Assembly: GCF_033060595.1 (NCBI RefSeq)
Contig: NZ_CP133038.1
Location: 310,001-374,000, forward strand
Direction: 5' to 3'
DNA length: 64,000 nucleotides
DNA from: Pyramidobacter sp. YE332
GTDB taxonomy: Bacteria > Synergistota > Synergistia > Synergistales > Dethiosulfovibrionaceae
A program made the translations under genes and the position numbers. A model generated the notes under the pieces. The model was not told the origin of the DNA and did no database searches. It saw nothing but the letters and a program-made list of their open reading frames with translations. Positions 16,273-25,827 of the stretch are shown here, in pieces. Each line of letters opens with the position of its first letter. Positions within the stretch are counted from its first letter, which is position 1.

Positions 16273-16893
16273 TTACCTTTCGAAAGACTTCATCAACGCG
16301 GCGAAGTATTCGGGTTCTCCGGTAGAAAAATAGTCGTACCACGCGCTTACGGTCGCTGGCGAATAGAGGCCCAACCGTTCGATGATATATCTTGCCCAGA
16401 GCAGGGAGCCTGCCGAGCCGGCCGTTATCAGATTCCCGTCGCAAACGGCCGGGACGTGCCTGTAATGAGCCAGGCCGCCGTAATTCTTAGCCAGTCCGCT
16501 CAGGAAGGACGGCGAGTTGCTGGTATGCTCCCTGTCGTTCAGGATCCCTCGCTCGGCCAATCCCAATGTCGCGCCGCAGATCGCCGCGACTACGGCGTTT
16601 TTTTCGACCAGAGCGGCCGCTAGATCGAGCGCTTCTTTTTGTTCTTCTTTCAGCCACGCGTCTCCGCCGATCAGCAGCAAGGCGGAGACGCTGTTTCCGT
16701 TGATCTCTTTCAGCGCGGCGTCTGGGACGATCGTCAGTCCGCCTGCGGTATGAACGGGATTTTTTGAATTCGAAACGGTGAGAAGTTCGTATTTTTTCTC
16801 GGGCAGCATCTTCTGCAGCGACAGCCCCTGCAGCGCATAACCGTGCTCCCAGTCCGCCATTGCCTCGCATAAATACATGCATATTTTTTTCAT
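16273..16893 (-). CDS. DJ-1/PfpI family protein
   Basis: A 206-aa class I glutamine-amidotransferase-like protein with the nucleophile elbow VAAICGATLGLAE (Cys near residue 106) and LLLIGGDAWL in the preceding strand region. Such proteins include YoaZ/YajL-type stress proteins and putative thiol-dependent hydrolases. The first residues MKKICMYL lead directly into the fold, so the start is good. It is a single gene between the HAD gene and a divergent dioxygenase-like gene. Function not assigned. Confidence 0.78.
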   Translation of the reverse strand: MKKICMYLCEAMADWEHGYALQGLSLQKMLPEKKYELLTVSNSKNPVHTAGGLTIVPDAALKEINGNSVSALLLIGGDAWLKEEQKEALDLAAALVEKNAVVAAICGATLGLAERGILNDREHTSNSPSFLSGLAKNYGGLAHYRHVPAVCDGNLITAGSAGSLLWARYIIERLGLYSPATVSAWYDYFSTGEPEYFAALMKSFER

Positions 16894-17017
16894 TCGCGTT
16901 CGCTTCTCTCTGGATAAAATGTATGCTTATAATAACATGTCAGGCAATTTTGCCGCAACATGTTCATGGACAGGGAATCTGAACGCCGGCCGGTCCAGAA
17001 GCGTTTGAAAAATTTTC

Positions 17018-17046
17018 TTGTAAGGCTGCCCGCGGCGGGCTATGAT
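17018..17046 (+). promoter_or_regulatory. Promoter of the DODA-type dioxygenase gene
   Basis: TTGTAA (17018-17023), 17-bp spacer, TATGAT (17041-17046), 50 bp upstream of the start codon. Confidence 0.6.
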
Positions 17047-17095
17047 CCGGGCAGGTCCAAAATTCGAATGGAATTCATTTGAAGGAGTCATTCAC

Positions 17096-17878
17096 ATGAA
17101 ACGAATGCCCGCGGTTTTCCTCGGTCACGGCGATCCGATGATCGCGCTGGCCGACAACGAGCTGACGCGCCGCTTCCGCGCGCTGGGGGAGCGGATCGTC
17201 GCCGGATTCGGCAGGCCGAAAGCGATCCTGGCGGTCTCCGCCCATTGGTACAACGCGCGCACGTTCGTGCAGACCGATCCCGAGCCGCGTCAGGTCTACG
17301 ACATGACGGGCTTTCCGAAAGAATTGTACGAGCTGAAGTACCCCGTCCGCGGCGACGCGGGGCTGAGCGCCCGCGTGCTGGCCGCGCCGGGGCTCGACGC
17401 GCGCGTCGACGACAGCTGGGGCGTCGACCACGGCGTGTGGTCGGTGCTGGTGCACGTGTTCCCCGAAGCCGACGTGCCGGTGGTGCAGCTGAGCGTGAAC
17501 CGCTTTCTGGACGCATCGGCGTCCTACGAAGCCGGCAAAAAGCTGGCCTTCCTGCGCGACGAGGGTTATCTGATCCTCGCCAGCGGCAACGTGGTGCACA
17601 ATCTGCGCCGCGTGGACTGGGACAACCCCGCCGGAACGCCCGAGGCGGACGCTTTCGACGAGTGGATCCGCGCGCAGGTGGGAGCGCGACGCGACGACGC
17701 CGTGATCGATTACAGGAGCCACGAGGACGCGGCCTACGCCGTTCCGTCGCCCGATCACTTCCTGCCGCTGCTTTACGCGCTGGGCGCGTCGGCCGGCGAA
17801 AAACCCTGCGTGTTCAACGCCGTGCGCACGCTGGCCGCCATTTCGATGACCAGCTATGCTTTCGGCATGGATGCTTGA
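17096..17878 (+). CDS. LigB/4,5-DOPA-extradiol dioxygenase-like protein (YgiD-like)
   Basis: A 260-aa class III extradiol dioxygenase-like protein. Typical blocks are FLGHGDPM near residue 9 (iron-ligand His), VSAHWY around 49, WGVDHGVWSVL near 107, ASGNVVHNL near 175 and a C-terminal SMTSYAFG. Bacterial YgiD cleaves aromatic diols, and some homologues have other or no known substrates. GAAGGAG precedes the ATG at 17096. Oxygen-dependent chemistry would be odd in a strict anaerobe, so the in vivo role is uncertain. Confidence 0.85.
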   Translation: MKRMPAVFLGHGDPMIALADNELTRRFRALGERIVAGFGRPKAILAVSAHWYNARTFVQTDPEPRQVYDMTGFPKELYELKYPVRGDAGLSARVLAAPGLDARVDDSWGVDHGVWSVLVHVFPEADVPVVQLSVNRFLDASASYEAGKKLAFLRDEGYLILASGNVVHNLRRVDWDNPAGTPEADAFDEWIRAQVGARRDDAVIDYRSHEDAAYAVPSPDHFLPLLYALGASAGEKPCVFNAVRTLAAISMTSYAFGMDA

Positions 17879-17906
17879 GCTGCGCCGCCCGAAAATCTTT
17901 CGATAC

Positions 17907-17945
17907 AAAATATCCAGCCTTCGCGTACGCGCGGGCTGGATATTT
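17907..17945. terminator. Bidirectional terminator between the dioxygenase gene and pyrG
   Basis: Stem AAAATATCCAGCC / GGCTGGATATTTT with a 13-nt loop and A/T runs on both flanks, between convergent genes. Confidence 0.82.
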
Positions 17946-17960
17946 TTTCGCCTGGCGCGC

Positions 17961-19571
17961 TCACTCCGCGGCGGGCTGTTTTTTCATCGCCGCGGCGATG
18001 AAGGACGCGAACAGCGGATGGGGACGGACGGGGCGGGATTTGAACTCGGGGTGGAACTGCACGCCCACGAACCAGCGGCAATCGACGTTCTCCATGATCT
18101 CCACCTGTCCGCCGCTTGGACAGACGCCGGCCACTTTCATGCCGGCGGCTTCGTAACGGGCGCGATAGCGCTCGTTGAACTCGAAGCGGTGACGGTGGCG
18201 TTCGCTGACGGCGGCGACGCGATAGATTTCGTCCCGCGCCTTGGAACCGGCGACGAGATCGCAGGGATACGCGCCGAGGCGCATGGTGCCGCCCCGCACG
18301 ACGACGCCCTTTTGAGTCTCCATAAGGTGGATCACGGGATCGGGAGTGTCGGGGTTGAACTCGCAGCTGTCGGCTTCGGCGAGGCCCAGCACGCCGCGGG
18401 CGAACTCGATGGCGGCGACCTGCATGCCCAGACAGATGCCGAGGTAAGGCACGTCGTGCACGCGGGCGAAGCGGGCGGCGAGGATCTTGCCGGGGATGCC
18501 GCGGGCGCCGAAGCCGCCGGGCACGAGGATGCCGTCGGCGCAGGCCAGCGTCTCGTCCACGTTTTCGGGCGTCAGCGTTTCCGAGTCGACGGGAACGATC
18601 GTGACGGCGGCGCCGTTGGCGATGGCCGCGTGGGACAGCGCTTCGTTGACGCTCAGATAGGCGTCCCTGTTCTCGGTGTACTTGCCGACGAGCGCAATGG
18701 TCACGGTTTGGGCGGCGGCGTCGCGCCTCCTCAGGAACTGGCTCCAGTCGCTCCGGTCGGGCTCCTTCGCGCCGTCGAGCCCGAGACAACGCAGCACGAG
18801 CGCGTCGAAGTTTTGGGCGCGGAGTACCTCCGGCACGCGGTAGATCGTGTCGGCGTCGCGCTCCTCGATAACGTTCTGCGGCGGCACGGAGCAGAACAGG
18901 GCGATCTTCTCGCGCGTCTCCGCCGTGACGGGCAGGGGCGAGCGGCAGACGATGACGTCGGGCTGGATGCCGAGACGGCGCAGCTCGTTGACGCTGTGCT
19001 GGGTGGGCTTGGTCTTCAGCTCGCCGGAGGCGCCGATGTAGGGCAGCAGCGTCACGTGGCAGTACAAAACGTTGCCCTTGCCGACGCGCGCGGGCAGCTG
19101 ACGGATGGCTTCGAGAAAGGGCTGCCCCTCGATGTCGCCGACGGTGCCGCCGATTTCGGAGATGAGCACGTCGCACGCGGCGCCGAGCGCGGTGATGCGG
19201 CGCAGGATCTCGTCGGTGACGTGGGGAATGACCTGTACGGTGCGGCCGTCGTAATCGCCGCGGCGCTCGTTGGTGATGACCGACAGGTAGACCTTGCCGG
19301 AAGTGCAGCTGTTGGCGCCGCTCAGGTTTTCGTCGATGAAGCGTTCGTAGTGGCCGAGGTCGAGGTCGGTCTCGGCGCCGTCGTCGGTGACGAACACCTC
19401 GCCGTGCTGGAACGGGCTCATGGTCCCCGCGTCCACGTTCAGATAGGGATCCATCTTGAGGATGCCGACGTTCAAGCCGCGCTGTTTCAGCAGCATGCCC
19501 AATGAGGCCGCGGTGATGCCCTTGCCGAGCGACGAAACGACGCCGCCGGTGACGAAAACGTATTTTGCCAT
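17961..19571 (-). CDS. pyrG: CTP synthase
   Basis: Converts UTP to CTP with glutamine or ammonia. The 536-aa protein has the amidoligase domain ([19 protein letters not shown] at residues 5-23, [28 protein letters not shown]) followed by a class I glutaminase domain with the nucleophile in YLGICLGMQ and the HPE of FHPEFKSRP near the end. Length is normal. AAGGAG precedes the ATG at 19571; a longer upstream extension is not supported. I see no CTP-sensing attenuator in the leader. Confidence 0.95.
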   Translation of the reverse strand: MAKYVFVTGGVVSSLGKGITAASLGMLLKQRGLNVGILKMDPYLNVDAGTMSPFQHGEVFVTDDGAETDLDLGHYERFIDENLSGANSCTSGKVYLSVITNERRGDYDGRTVQVIPHVTDEILRRITALGAACDVLISEIGGTVGDIEGQPFLEAIRQLPARVGKGNVLYCHVTLLPYIGASGELKTKPTQHSVNELRRLGIQPDVIVCRSPLPVTAETREKIALFCSVPPQNVIEERDADTIYRVPEVLRAQNFDALVLRCLGLDGAKEPDRSDWSQFLRRRDAAAQTVTIALVGKYTENRDAYLSVNEALSHAAIANGAAVTIVPVDSETLTPENVDETLACADGILVPGGFGARGIPGKILAARFARVHDVPYLGICLGMQVAAIEFARGVLGLAEADSCEFNPDTPDPVIHLMETQKGVVVRGGTMRLGAYPCDLVAGSKARDEIYRVAAVSERHRHRFEFNERYRARYEAAGMKVAGVCPSGGQVEIMENVDCRWFVGVQFHPEFKSRPVRPHPLFASFIAAAMKKQPAAE

Positions 19572-19659
19572 ACAGATCTCTCCTTTGATGGCGGCGCAAC
19601 CCTTATCTCCGCTGCGTGATTCGGTTTTGCGCCGCCGTGGTCGCGTCTCGAAGACGCTT

Positions 19660-19693
19660 AAAAAATAAGAACGCCCCCGCGGAGACGGGGGCG
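19660..19693 (-). terminator. Rho-independent terminator after the HAD-like gene
   Basis: Stem CGCCCCCG / CGGGGGCG with a 6-nt loop. On the minus strand it is followed by a T-rich tract (TTCTTATTTTTT). It lies between the HAD-like gene and pyrG, so the two are separate units. Confidence 0.8.
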
Positions 19694-19701
19694 CGTGACG
19701 C

Positions 19702-20520
19702 CTAGACGACGCCGAGGATCGCCCTGAGGGCATCGGCGGCGCTTGGGAATTTGACGACGTTGTGGTTGAGCTGCGTACCGACGGAGATGAAATCGCCGCA
19801 GCCGAAGCTTTCCATCAGCTCGAGGTCGGCGGGAAGACTGCCGAGATAGAGCGGCCAGCGGCAGCCCAACGATCTGCACAGATTCTCGAGCCCGGCAGTG
19901 TCGGGTTTGCGGGCGATATCCGACGTGACGCAGCGTTCCTTGGGCAGGTCCTGCCAGCCGAGCGTCCGTAAGGCGCAGTCAAGCTCGTCTCGATCGCGCG
20001 AGGTGCAGATGCCCACGGGAAGCGGCAGTTTGTCCCAGCGCGTCGAAAAAAGCGGTCTTTCAAGGACGCAAGCTCCTTCCGGCAGGTCTTCCAGCAACGG
20101 CGCCTTGCCGTCGGTCGGTCCGAAGTAGATGTCGTTGTAAAGGGCGACGATAGTGCGGCAGTCGGCGGCGGAGATCGTGGACGTGAAATCCTCCATGCCG
20201 TGTCCGTCTTCGGCGGCGATCAGGCGGGCCTCCCATTGTTCCGGGGCAGGCAGCGCCTCGGCGAGACGTTGCCGTTCGCTCTTCATGGCCAGGGACAGAA
20301 GCGTCCAGGCTATGTCGCCGCGACTGCCGAAAATGTTGTGACGGCGCGCCGCCTGCAGGTAGGGCGCCGCGTCGACCGCCTCCGACGCTTCCCGCTTCAG
20401 CAGCTCGCTCCAGCTGAGCGAAAGCGCGCGGGAAAGGGCGGCGGAGATGCCGGCGCCGTCGACGAGAACGCCGTCGACGCTGAAGACGATACAGTCCGCG
20501 CGGCTGGGACTCAACAGCAT
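19702..20520 (-). CDS. HAD-superfamily protein with substituted nucleophile
   Basis: A 272-aa HAD-fold protein. Motif I reads [11 protein letters not shown]: the nucleophilic aspartate expected as the first residue of DxD is Ser14 (AGC), while the second Asp is present. Motif II is represented by [10 protein letters not shown], the motif III lysine by IARKPDTAG, and motif IV is weak ([12 protein letters not shown]). It resembles subfamily IA proteins of the TIGR01548 kind. With the nucleophile lost it may be a non-catalytic binding protein. It is a single gene upstream of pyrG, separated by a terminator. Confidence 0.65.
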   Translation of the reverse strand: MLLSPSRADCIVFSVDGVLVDGAGISAALSRALSLSWSELLKREASEAVDAAPYLQAARRHNIFGSRGDIAWTLLSLAMKSERQRLAEALPAPEQWEARLIAAEDGHGMEDFTSTISAADCRTIVALYNDIYFGPTDGKAPLLEDLPEGACVLERPLFSTRWDKLPLPVGICTSRDRDELDCALRTLGWQDLPKERCVTSDIARKPDTAGLENLCRSLGCRWPLYLGSLPADLELMESFGCGDFISVGTQLNHNVVKFPSAADALRAILGVV

Positions 20521-20560
20521 AGATCACACTTCCTTTCGCAAAAGCTTCTCTCAAATGAAA

Positions 20561-20583
20561 GCCCCCTCGCCATCGGCGGGGGC
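20561..20583 (-). terminator. Weak terminator-like hairpin after the acyl-CoA synthetase gene
   Basis: GCCCCCGCC / GGCGAGGGGGC pairing on the minus strand with one bulge and a 3-nt loop, followed by only TTT. Modest support. Confidence 0.4.
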
Positions 20584-20658
20584 AAATTTCTACGGGAAAT
20601 ATCATACCACATTCTTGAGCGGCTGAGAAAAACAGCTCCCAAAATTTGTGGAGACGGC

Positions 20659-22149
20659 CTAGTCGTCACCGCTGTTCTGGGATTCTTCGCGCAGCTTGCG
20701 GCGCAGGATTTTGCCGAGAGCGTTGCGGGGCAGATCGGTGACCAGCTTGATGCTGCGCGGCACTTTGTAGTGAGGCAGGCGCTCGCGGCACCATTCCGTC
20801 AGCTCGGAAGACGAGCAGGTGACGCCCTCCTTGAGGATGACGAAGGCGCGCACGATCTGTCCCGTAACCGAGCGCGACACGCCGACGGCGGCCGATTCTC
20901 TGACTTTGGGATTGGCGTTGAGCACGGCTTCGACTTCCTGCGGGTAGACGTTGAAGCCGCCGACGATGATAAGGTCGCTGACGCGTTCCTGGATGAAGAC
21001 GTTGCGCTTCTCGTCGACGCGCACCATGTCGCCGGTGTTGAACCAGCCGTCTTGAAATTTCTCGGCCGTGATCTGGGGGGCGTTGAAGTATCCCGACGCC
21101 ACGTTGGGGCCTTTGACCCAGAGCACGCCTTCGTCGCCAGTCGCGGGGGAGCCGTCGATGTCGCGCAGCTGGTATTCGATGCCTTCGAGCAGCGGACCCA
21201 CGGAACCTTCGGGAGAACCACCCGTCGCCTGCGCTGCGAGGATCGGCGAGCACTCGGTCAGGCCGTACCCCTCGATGGGCTTGCCGCCGAGAAGCTGAGC
21301 GATGCGGCCGCGCAGCGAGGGCACGAGGCGGTCGCCGCCGGAGACCACGTATTTGACGCGGCGGGGCTTCCAGCCGGTCTTGACGGCGGCGCCGCAAAGG
21401 AAGTGCAGCAGCGTGGGCACCGTCACCAGCAATGTAGCGTCGCCTTCGTCGATGGCGCGCATGGTGCCTTCGACGGGCAGGAAGCTGTTGCGGATCACCT
21501 GAGGAATGCCGACAAACAGGGGCATGAAACCGGAAACGACGCAGCCGAGCGTGTGAAAGTTGGGCAGCACGTTGAGCATGGTCTGTTCGCCGATGTCGGG
21601 AAGCACCTGTTTCAGCGCCTGATCCAGGCAGGTGAGGATGTTCATGTGAGTGAGCGGCACGCCCTTGGGCGTGCCCGTCGTGCCGGAGGTATAGAAGATC
21701 GAGCAGCAGTCTTCGCTGGATTTGAGCGAAGGCACGGCTCTGAACTCGGGCAGCGGGCCCGTGGCTTCGAGAAACACGAGCGGGAACGGCAGCCCTTTGA
21801 GCCCCTCGGCATGTCCCTTCAACGCCGGATCGGCAACGATCACCGCCGGCATGGAATGCTCGATCAGCGCGCCGAGCGCCTGAGGTCCGGCCAGGGCGTT
21901 GAGCGGGGTCACTGAACCGCGCATTTCCCAGGCAGCCATGCACAGCGCCAGAAACGACGGACTGTTGGGCAGCATCGTCACGATGCGGTCTCCGGCGCCG
22001 AAACCGGCGGCCTGCAGCCGCTTTACGTTTTCCCCCACAAGACGGAACACGCGCTCCGCGGTCCACCATTCGCCTTCGTACCATGCCATCTGCCGAGGCG
22101 CCGACCAGTGAGCCGCAATAACGTCTTCCAGTCTCAATTTCTCTGCCAT
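20659..22149 (-). CDS. AMP-dependent acyl-CoA synthetase / acyl-acid ligase
   Basis: A 496-aa ANL-superfamily enzyme that activates a carboxylic acid as the acyl-adenylate and transfers it to CoA. It has the P-loop FYTSGTTGTPKG (about 160), VVSGGDRL, EGYGLTECSP (near 295), WFNTGDMVRVDE, ERVSDLIIVGGFNVYP and the C-terminal catalytic lysine in NALGKILRRKLRE. It is at the short end for long-chain ligases and could prefer medium-chain or aromatic acids, or an acyl carrier protein. It is monocistronic, with about 340 bp of AT-rich DNA separating it from asnS. Confidence 0.85.
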   Translation of the reverse strand: MAEKLRLEDVIAAHWSAPRQMAWYEGEWWTAERVFRLVGENVKRLQAAGFGAGDRIVTMLPNSPSFLALCMAAWEMRGSVTPLNALAGPQALGALIEHSMPAVIVADPALKGHAEGLKGLPFPLVFLEATGPLPEFRAVPSLKSSEDCCSIFYTSGTTGTPKGVPLTHMNILTCLDQALKQVLPDIGEQTMLNVLPNFHTLGCVVSGFMPLFVGIPQVIRNSFLPVEGTMRAIDEGDATLLVTVPTLLHFLCGAAVKTGWKPRRVKYVVSGGDRLVPSLRGRIAQLLGGKPIEGYGLTECSPILAAQATGGSPEGSVGPLLEGIEYQLRDIDGSPATGDEGVLWVKGPNVASGYFNAPQITAEKFQDGWFNTGDMVRVDEKRNVFIQERVSDLIIVGGFNVYPQEVEAVLNANPKVRESAAVGVSRSVTGQIVRAFVILKEGVTCSSSELTEWCRERLPHYKVPRSIKLVTDLPRNALGKILRRKLREESQNSGDD

Positions 22150-22493
22150 GGAAATACCCCTCCTGAAAAATTCCTTTGAACTCTCATGAATCCGCCGTAA
22201 AAAGCATAAGAAAACCTACGGGAAGAACTCCGCTGCATAAAAAACGGCGTTTCGAGCGCAAGCGGCAAACGTCGTAAAATCGTTTTTGGGCCGCAGCGCT
22301 TGTCCCTCGGCGTGCAAAAAAGAAAAAAAGAGACAAATTTTCCCCCTGAAAAAATGTCCCGACCGCGTCTCAAATGCCAGGCAATAGTGTATCATATACA
22401 AGATAAAGTGGAGCGATTTTTTTGAAATCTTTTCGCCCTTTCGTGGGATAATAGACGGCGAATGAAAATATTCAGCGTAGGAGGCTGATGGCA
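22150..22493. other. Intergenic region between acyl-CoA synthetase gene and asnS
   Basis: Gene-free, AT-rich stretch between divergent genes, so it must hold both promoters. On the plus strand TTGAAA (22422-22427) and GATAAT (22447-22452) are possible asnS promoter hexamers, but the 19-bp spacer is long. No T-box or other leader structure was recognised upstream of asnS. Confidence 0.4.
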
Positions 22494-23801
22494 ATGGCAG
22501 CACCATGGGTATACGTCAAAGATCTGAAAGAGCACGTGGGCGAGAGCGTCTGCGTGAAAGGCTGGATGTACAACAAACGCAGTTCGGGAAAGATCCACTT
22601 CCTCCAGCTCCGCGACGGCTCGGGAACCGTTCAGGGCGTGGTGGTCAAAGGCGAAGTCCCCGACGGACAGTTCGACGCCGCCAAGGGGCTCTGGCTCGAG
22701 GCCAGCCTCGAAGTCGCCGGCGTCGTCCGCGCGGACGGCCGCGCCCCTTCCGGCGTGGAGCTGACCGTGACGGATCTGAAAATCCTTCAGAACCCCAGCG
22801 AAGAGTACCCCATCGGCAAGAAGGACCACGGCATCGACTTCCTGCTCGATCAGCGCCATCTCTGGCTGCGCTCCAGCCGTCAGAACGCGCTGATGAAGAT
22901 CCGCAACGAGATCATCTGGAGCTGGCGCTGCTTCTTCCACGACCGCGGCTTCATGCTCATGGACAGCCCCATCCTCACCGGCTCCATCGGCGAAGGATCC
23001 GACGGCCTGTTCGAGCTCGACTACTTCGACCAGAAAGCCTATCTGGCCCAGACCGGCCAGCTCTACGCCGAAGCGGCGGCCATGGCCTTCGGCAAAGTTT
23101 ACTGCTTCGGCCCCACCTTCCGCGCCGAAAAATCGAAGACCCGCCGCCACCTCACCGAGTTCTGGATGCTCGAGCCGGAAATGGCGTTCTACGACAACAA
23201 GATGAACATGCAGCTTCAGGAAGACCTGGTCGCCGACACGGTGAAGAACGTCCTCGCCCGCTGCGGGAAGGAACTGGCCGCGCTCGAACGCGACGTCGAG
23301 CCGCTCGAGAAAGTCGTCGCCGGCCCGTTCTACCACCTCGACTACCGCGACGCCGTCAAGAAACTCAACGAACTGGGCAGCGACATCGAATTCGGCGACG
23401 ACCTCGGCGCCGACGACGAGACCGTCCTCACCCGGCAGTACGACCGCCCCGTCTTCGTCGAGAACTACCCCAGAGACGCCAAGGCGTTTTACATGAAAGC
23501 CAACCCCGAAGACAACGGCGAGACCGTGGTCTGCTCCGACCTGCTCGCGCCCGAAGGCTACGGCGAGATCATCGGCGGTTCGCAGCGCGAAGACGATTAC
23601 GACACACTCGTCGCCCGCATGAAAGAGCTGAAGATGGACCCCGCCGCCTACGACTGGTACCTCGACCTGCGCAAGTTCGGCTCCGTGCCCCACAGCGGCT
23701 TCGGCATCGGCCTCGAACGCACCATCACCTGGATCTGCGGCCTGCCCCACATCCGCGAAGTCATCCCCTTCCCCAGAACCATCTACCGCCTCAAGCCGTA
23801 A
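22494..23801 (+). CDS. asnS: Asparaginyl-tRNA synthetase
   Basis: A 435-aa class IIb tRNA synthetase charging tRNA-Asn. It has an N-terminal OB anticodon-binding domain (VCVKGWMYNKRSSGKIHFLQLRDGSG trimmed here to its core pattern GWxxNKRxSGK) and a catalytic domain with motif 2 FGPTFRAEKSKTRRHLTEFW and motif 3 GFGIGLERTITWICG. AGGAGG at 22479-22484 gives 9-bp spacing to the ATG at 22494 and only 3 bp to an in-frame ATG at 22488, so I favour 22494. A long inverted repeat follows the stop codon. Confidence 0.93.
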   Translation: MAAPWVYVKDLKEHVGESVCVKGWMYNKRSSGKIHFLQLRDGSGTVQGVVVKGEVPDGQFDAAKGLWLEASLEVAGVVRADGRAPSGVELTVTDLKILQNPSEEYPIGKKDHGIDFLLDQRHLWLRSSRQNALMKIRNEIIWSWRCFFHDRGFMLMDSPILTGSIGEGSDGLFELDYFDQKAYLAQTGQLYAEAAAMAFGKVYCFGPTFRAEKSKTRRHLTEFWMLEPEMAFYDNKMNMQLQEDLVADTVKNVLARCGKELAALERDVEPLEKVVAGPFYHLDYRDAVKKLNELGSDIEFGDDLGADDETVLTRQYDRPVFVENYPRDAKAFYMKANPEDNGETVVCSDLLAPEGYGEIIGGSQREDDYDTLVARMKELKMDPAAYDWYLDLRKFGSVPHSGFGIGLERTITWICGLPHIREVIPFPRTIYRLKP

Positions 23802-23822
23802 GCGACGGACGCTTTCGAAACA

Positions 23823-23885
23823 ACACGCTCTCCCCGATCCTCGCGCGAAAAAAGAATCCGCGCTGCGGGATCGGGGAGAGCGTGT
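23823..23885 (+). terminator. Long hairpin after asnS
   Basis: An 18-bp perfect stem (ACACGCTCTCCCCGATCC and complement, 23823-23840 and 23868-23885) with a 27-nt loop. No T tract follows, so it may be a stabilising 3' structure or a factor-assisted terminator. Confidence 0.5.
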
Positions 23886-23898
23886 CCCAAGAGGGCTG

Positions 23899-23927
23899 TT
23901 GACAGAAGTTTGCTCCCAATGTAGACT
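23899..23927 (+). promoter_or_regulatory. Promoter of the ribose-type ABC operon
   Basis: Consensus TTGACA (23899-23904), 17-bp spacer, TAGACT (23922-23927), about 60 bp before the binding-protein gene. Confidence 0.7.
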
Positions 23928-23990
23928 CATAAAGTATATAAATATAAAGAATCATAAGATTCTGCATCAACGAAAGGAGCTTGTTTTTGG

Positions 23991-24974
23991 ATGAAAAAAC
24001 TGTTTCTGGCGGCTGCCGCCGCCGCGGTGCTTGCCGGTGCGGCCGGCGCGGCGGAGATGACGCAGAGCGGCAAGGGCATGACGGTGTGGTTCGACGCGGG
24101 CGGCTCGGTCGGCGAGCCGTACGCGACGACTGTGGTCAACGGCGCCAAGCAGGCGGCCGTCGATCTGGGCGTCGAGCTCAAGATCGTCTATTCGGACTGG
24201 AACCCGGAAAAGATGCTCGAAAACTTCAAGACCGGCCTGGCTGCCAATCCCACCGGATTCGTGGTGATGGGACATCCCGGCGACGATGCCTACGAGCCGC
24301 TGATCGACGAGGCGTTCGCCAAGGGCATGATCGTTACCTGCGTGGACACGGCGCTGCCACGTCTGCAGGGCAAGTATCAGGCGCGTGGCTTCGGCTACAT
24401 CGGCACGGACAACTGGCGTCAGGGCGCCGAGATGGCGCGCGAGATCCTGCGCCGCGGCGGCGCCAAGCAGGGCGATCGCGCCTTCGTGTGGGGGCTGAAG
24501 CGTCTCGAAGGCCGCGGCCGCCGCGCTCGCGCGTTGCTGGAAGAGTTCGAAAAAGCCGGGCTGACCGTGGACTACCTCGAAATCTCCGACGAGATCAACA
24601 AGGACGCGGCCCTCGGCGCGCCGGTACTGGCGGGCTATCTGGCTTCGCATCCCGACTGCAGGGCGATCGTCGTCGATCACGGCGGACTGACGGGACAGCT
24701 GGGCAACTTCCTGCAGGCGGCGGGCGTCAAGCCGGGCGAGATCTACGCCACGGGATTCAGCCTCACTCCGGCAACGGTCAGTGGCATCGAGCGCGGCTAC
24801 GTGAGTCTGACTTCCGAAGCGCAGCCCTATCTGATGGGTTACCTGTCGGTGCTGCAGATCGTCAGCACGGCCAAGTACAAGTTCGGCGGTCTGAACGTGG
24901 ACACGGGCGGCGGCTACGTCTCGCAGGACAACATCGCGACGGTCGCGCCGCTGGCGAACGCCGGCATCCGATAA
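23991..24974 (+). CDS. Sugar-type ABC transporter substrate-binding protein (RbsB-like)
   Basis: A 327-aa exported periplasmic-binding-protein type 1 (signal peptide about 1-21, GAAGA-A). Two-lobed layout: TVVNGAKQAAVDLGVELKIV, NPTGFVVMGHPGDDAYEPL, DEAFAKGMIVTCVDT, FGYIGTDNWRQG, then AIVVDHGGLTGQLGNFL and a C-terminal YLMGYLSVLQI. This fits the RbsB/autoinducer-2 receptor class. It is the first gene of the transporter operon and is followed by an internal terminator, which would give more binding protein than membrane components. Ligand unknown; ribose, nucleosides or polyols are possible. Confidence 0.85.
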   Translation: MKKLFLAAAAAAVLAGAAGAAEMTQSGKGMTVWFDAGGSVGEPYATTVVNGAKQAAVDLGVELKIVYSDWNPEKMLENFKTGLAANPTGFVVMGHPGDDAYEPLIDEAFAKGMIVTCVDTALPRLQGKYQARGFGYIGTDNWRQGAEMAREILRRGGAKQGDRAFVWGLKRLEGRGRRARALLEEFEKAGLTVDYLEISDEINKDAALGAPVLAGYLASHPDCRAIVVDHGGLTGQLGNFLQAAGVKPGEIYATGFSLTPATVSGIERGYVSLTSEAQPYLMGYLSVLQIVSTAKYKFGGLNVDTGGGYVSQDNIATVAPLANAGIR

Positions 24975-24989
24975 AGCGGCTTTTTCGCG

Positions 24990-25017
24990 GCGGGGAGAGT
25001 TTTTCTCCCCGCTTTTT
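24990..25017 (+). terminator. Internal terminator/attenuator between binding protein and ATPase genes
   Basis: Stem GCGGGGAGA / TCTCCCCGC (24990-24998, 25004-25012) followed by TTTTT. Its position after the binding-protein gene suggests partial termination to set subunit ratios. Confidence 0.75.
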
Positions 25018-25059
25018 GTTTATGACGGGGAAAATTTTTTTCGAATCGGAGGCGATGGA

Positions 25060-25827
25060 ATGGCGTCATCATACGCGGTGGAGCTGCGCGGGCTGTGGAA
25101 GTCCTTCGGCGCGGTGTCGGCGCTGCGCGGCGTCGATCTGGAGCTGAAAAAGGGCGAGATTTTGGCGCTGCTGGGCGACAACGGCGCGGGCAAATCGACG
25201 TTGATCAAAATTCTGGCCGGAGTCCATCGTCCGGACCGCGGCGAGATGATCGTGGACGGGCGGCCGGTCGATTTCCGCGCATATTCGGTGTCGCAGGCAC
25301 GGGCGATGGGGATCGAGACAGTCTATCAGGAACGGTCGCTGGGGGAGCGTCAGCCGCTGTGGCGCAACGTCTTCGCGGGACGGCCGCTGAAGAATCGGCT
25401 GGGCTTCATCGACGCGCGGCGCGAGAAGGCGGAGACGATGAAGCTGCTGTCGGACGTTCTTGGCCTGAAGGGCGCGGGGCTGCACGCCGACGCCAGCGTC
25501 CTTACGCTTTCCGGCGGCGAGCGGCAGGGGCTGGCCATCGCGCGGGCCATGTACTTCGACGCTTCGATCATCGTTCTCGACGAGCCGACCACGGCGCTGG
25601 CCGTCTCGGAGGTGGAGAAGGTGCTCCAGTTCGTGGCGCGCATCCGCGCCGCGGGCAAAAGCTGCATCTTCATCAGCCACGAGCTGCCGCACGTTTACCG
25701 TGCCGCCGACCGCTTCGCGGTGCTGGAGCGCGGGCGAATCGCCGTCGTGCTGGATAAATCCGCAGTATCGCTGGACGGGCTGATGCGCCGTCTGATGGCG
25801 GGAGGCGAAGGCGATGAACTGGCGTAA
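25060..25827 (+). CDS. Sugar-type ABC transporter ATP-binding protein, single domain
   Basis: A 255-aa ATPase with Walker A GDNGAGKS (39-46), Q-loop around VYQERSLGE, signature LSGGERQG, Walker B IIVLDEPTTAL and switch region FISHELPHVYRAADR. Sequence type is RbsA/MglA, but those are usually about 500 aa with two ATPase domains. Here only one domain is encoded, so the working transporter would need a homodimer, as seen in some related systems. GGAGGCGATGGA precedes the ATG. It overlaps the permease gene by 14 bp. Confidence 0.87.
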   Translation: MASSYAVELRGLWKSFGAVSALRGVDLELKKGEILALLGDNGAGKSTLIKILAGVHRPDRGEMIVDGRPVDFRAYSVSQARAMGIETVYQERSLGERQPLWRNVFAGRPLKNRLGFIDARREKAETMKLLSDVLGLKGAGLHADASVLTLSGGERQGLAIARAMYFDASIIVLDEPTTALAVSEVEKVLQFVARIRAAGKSCIFISHELPHVYRAADRFAVLERGRIAVVLDKSAVSLDGLMRRLMAGGEGDELA

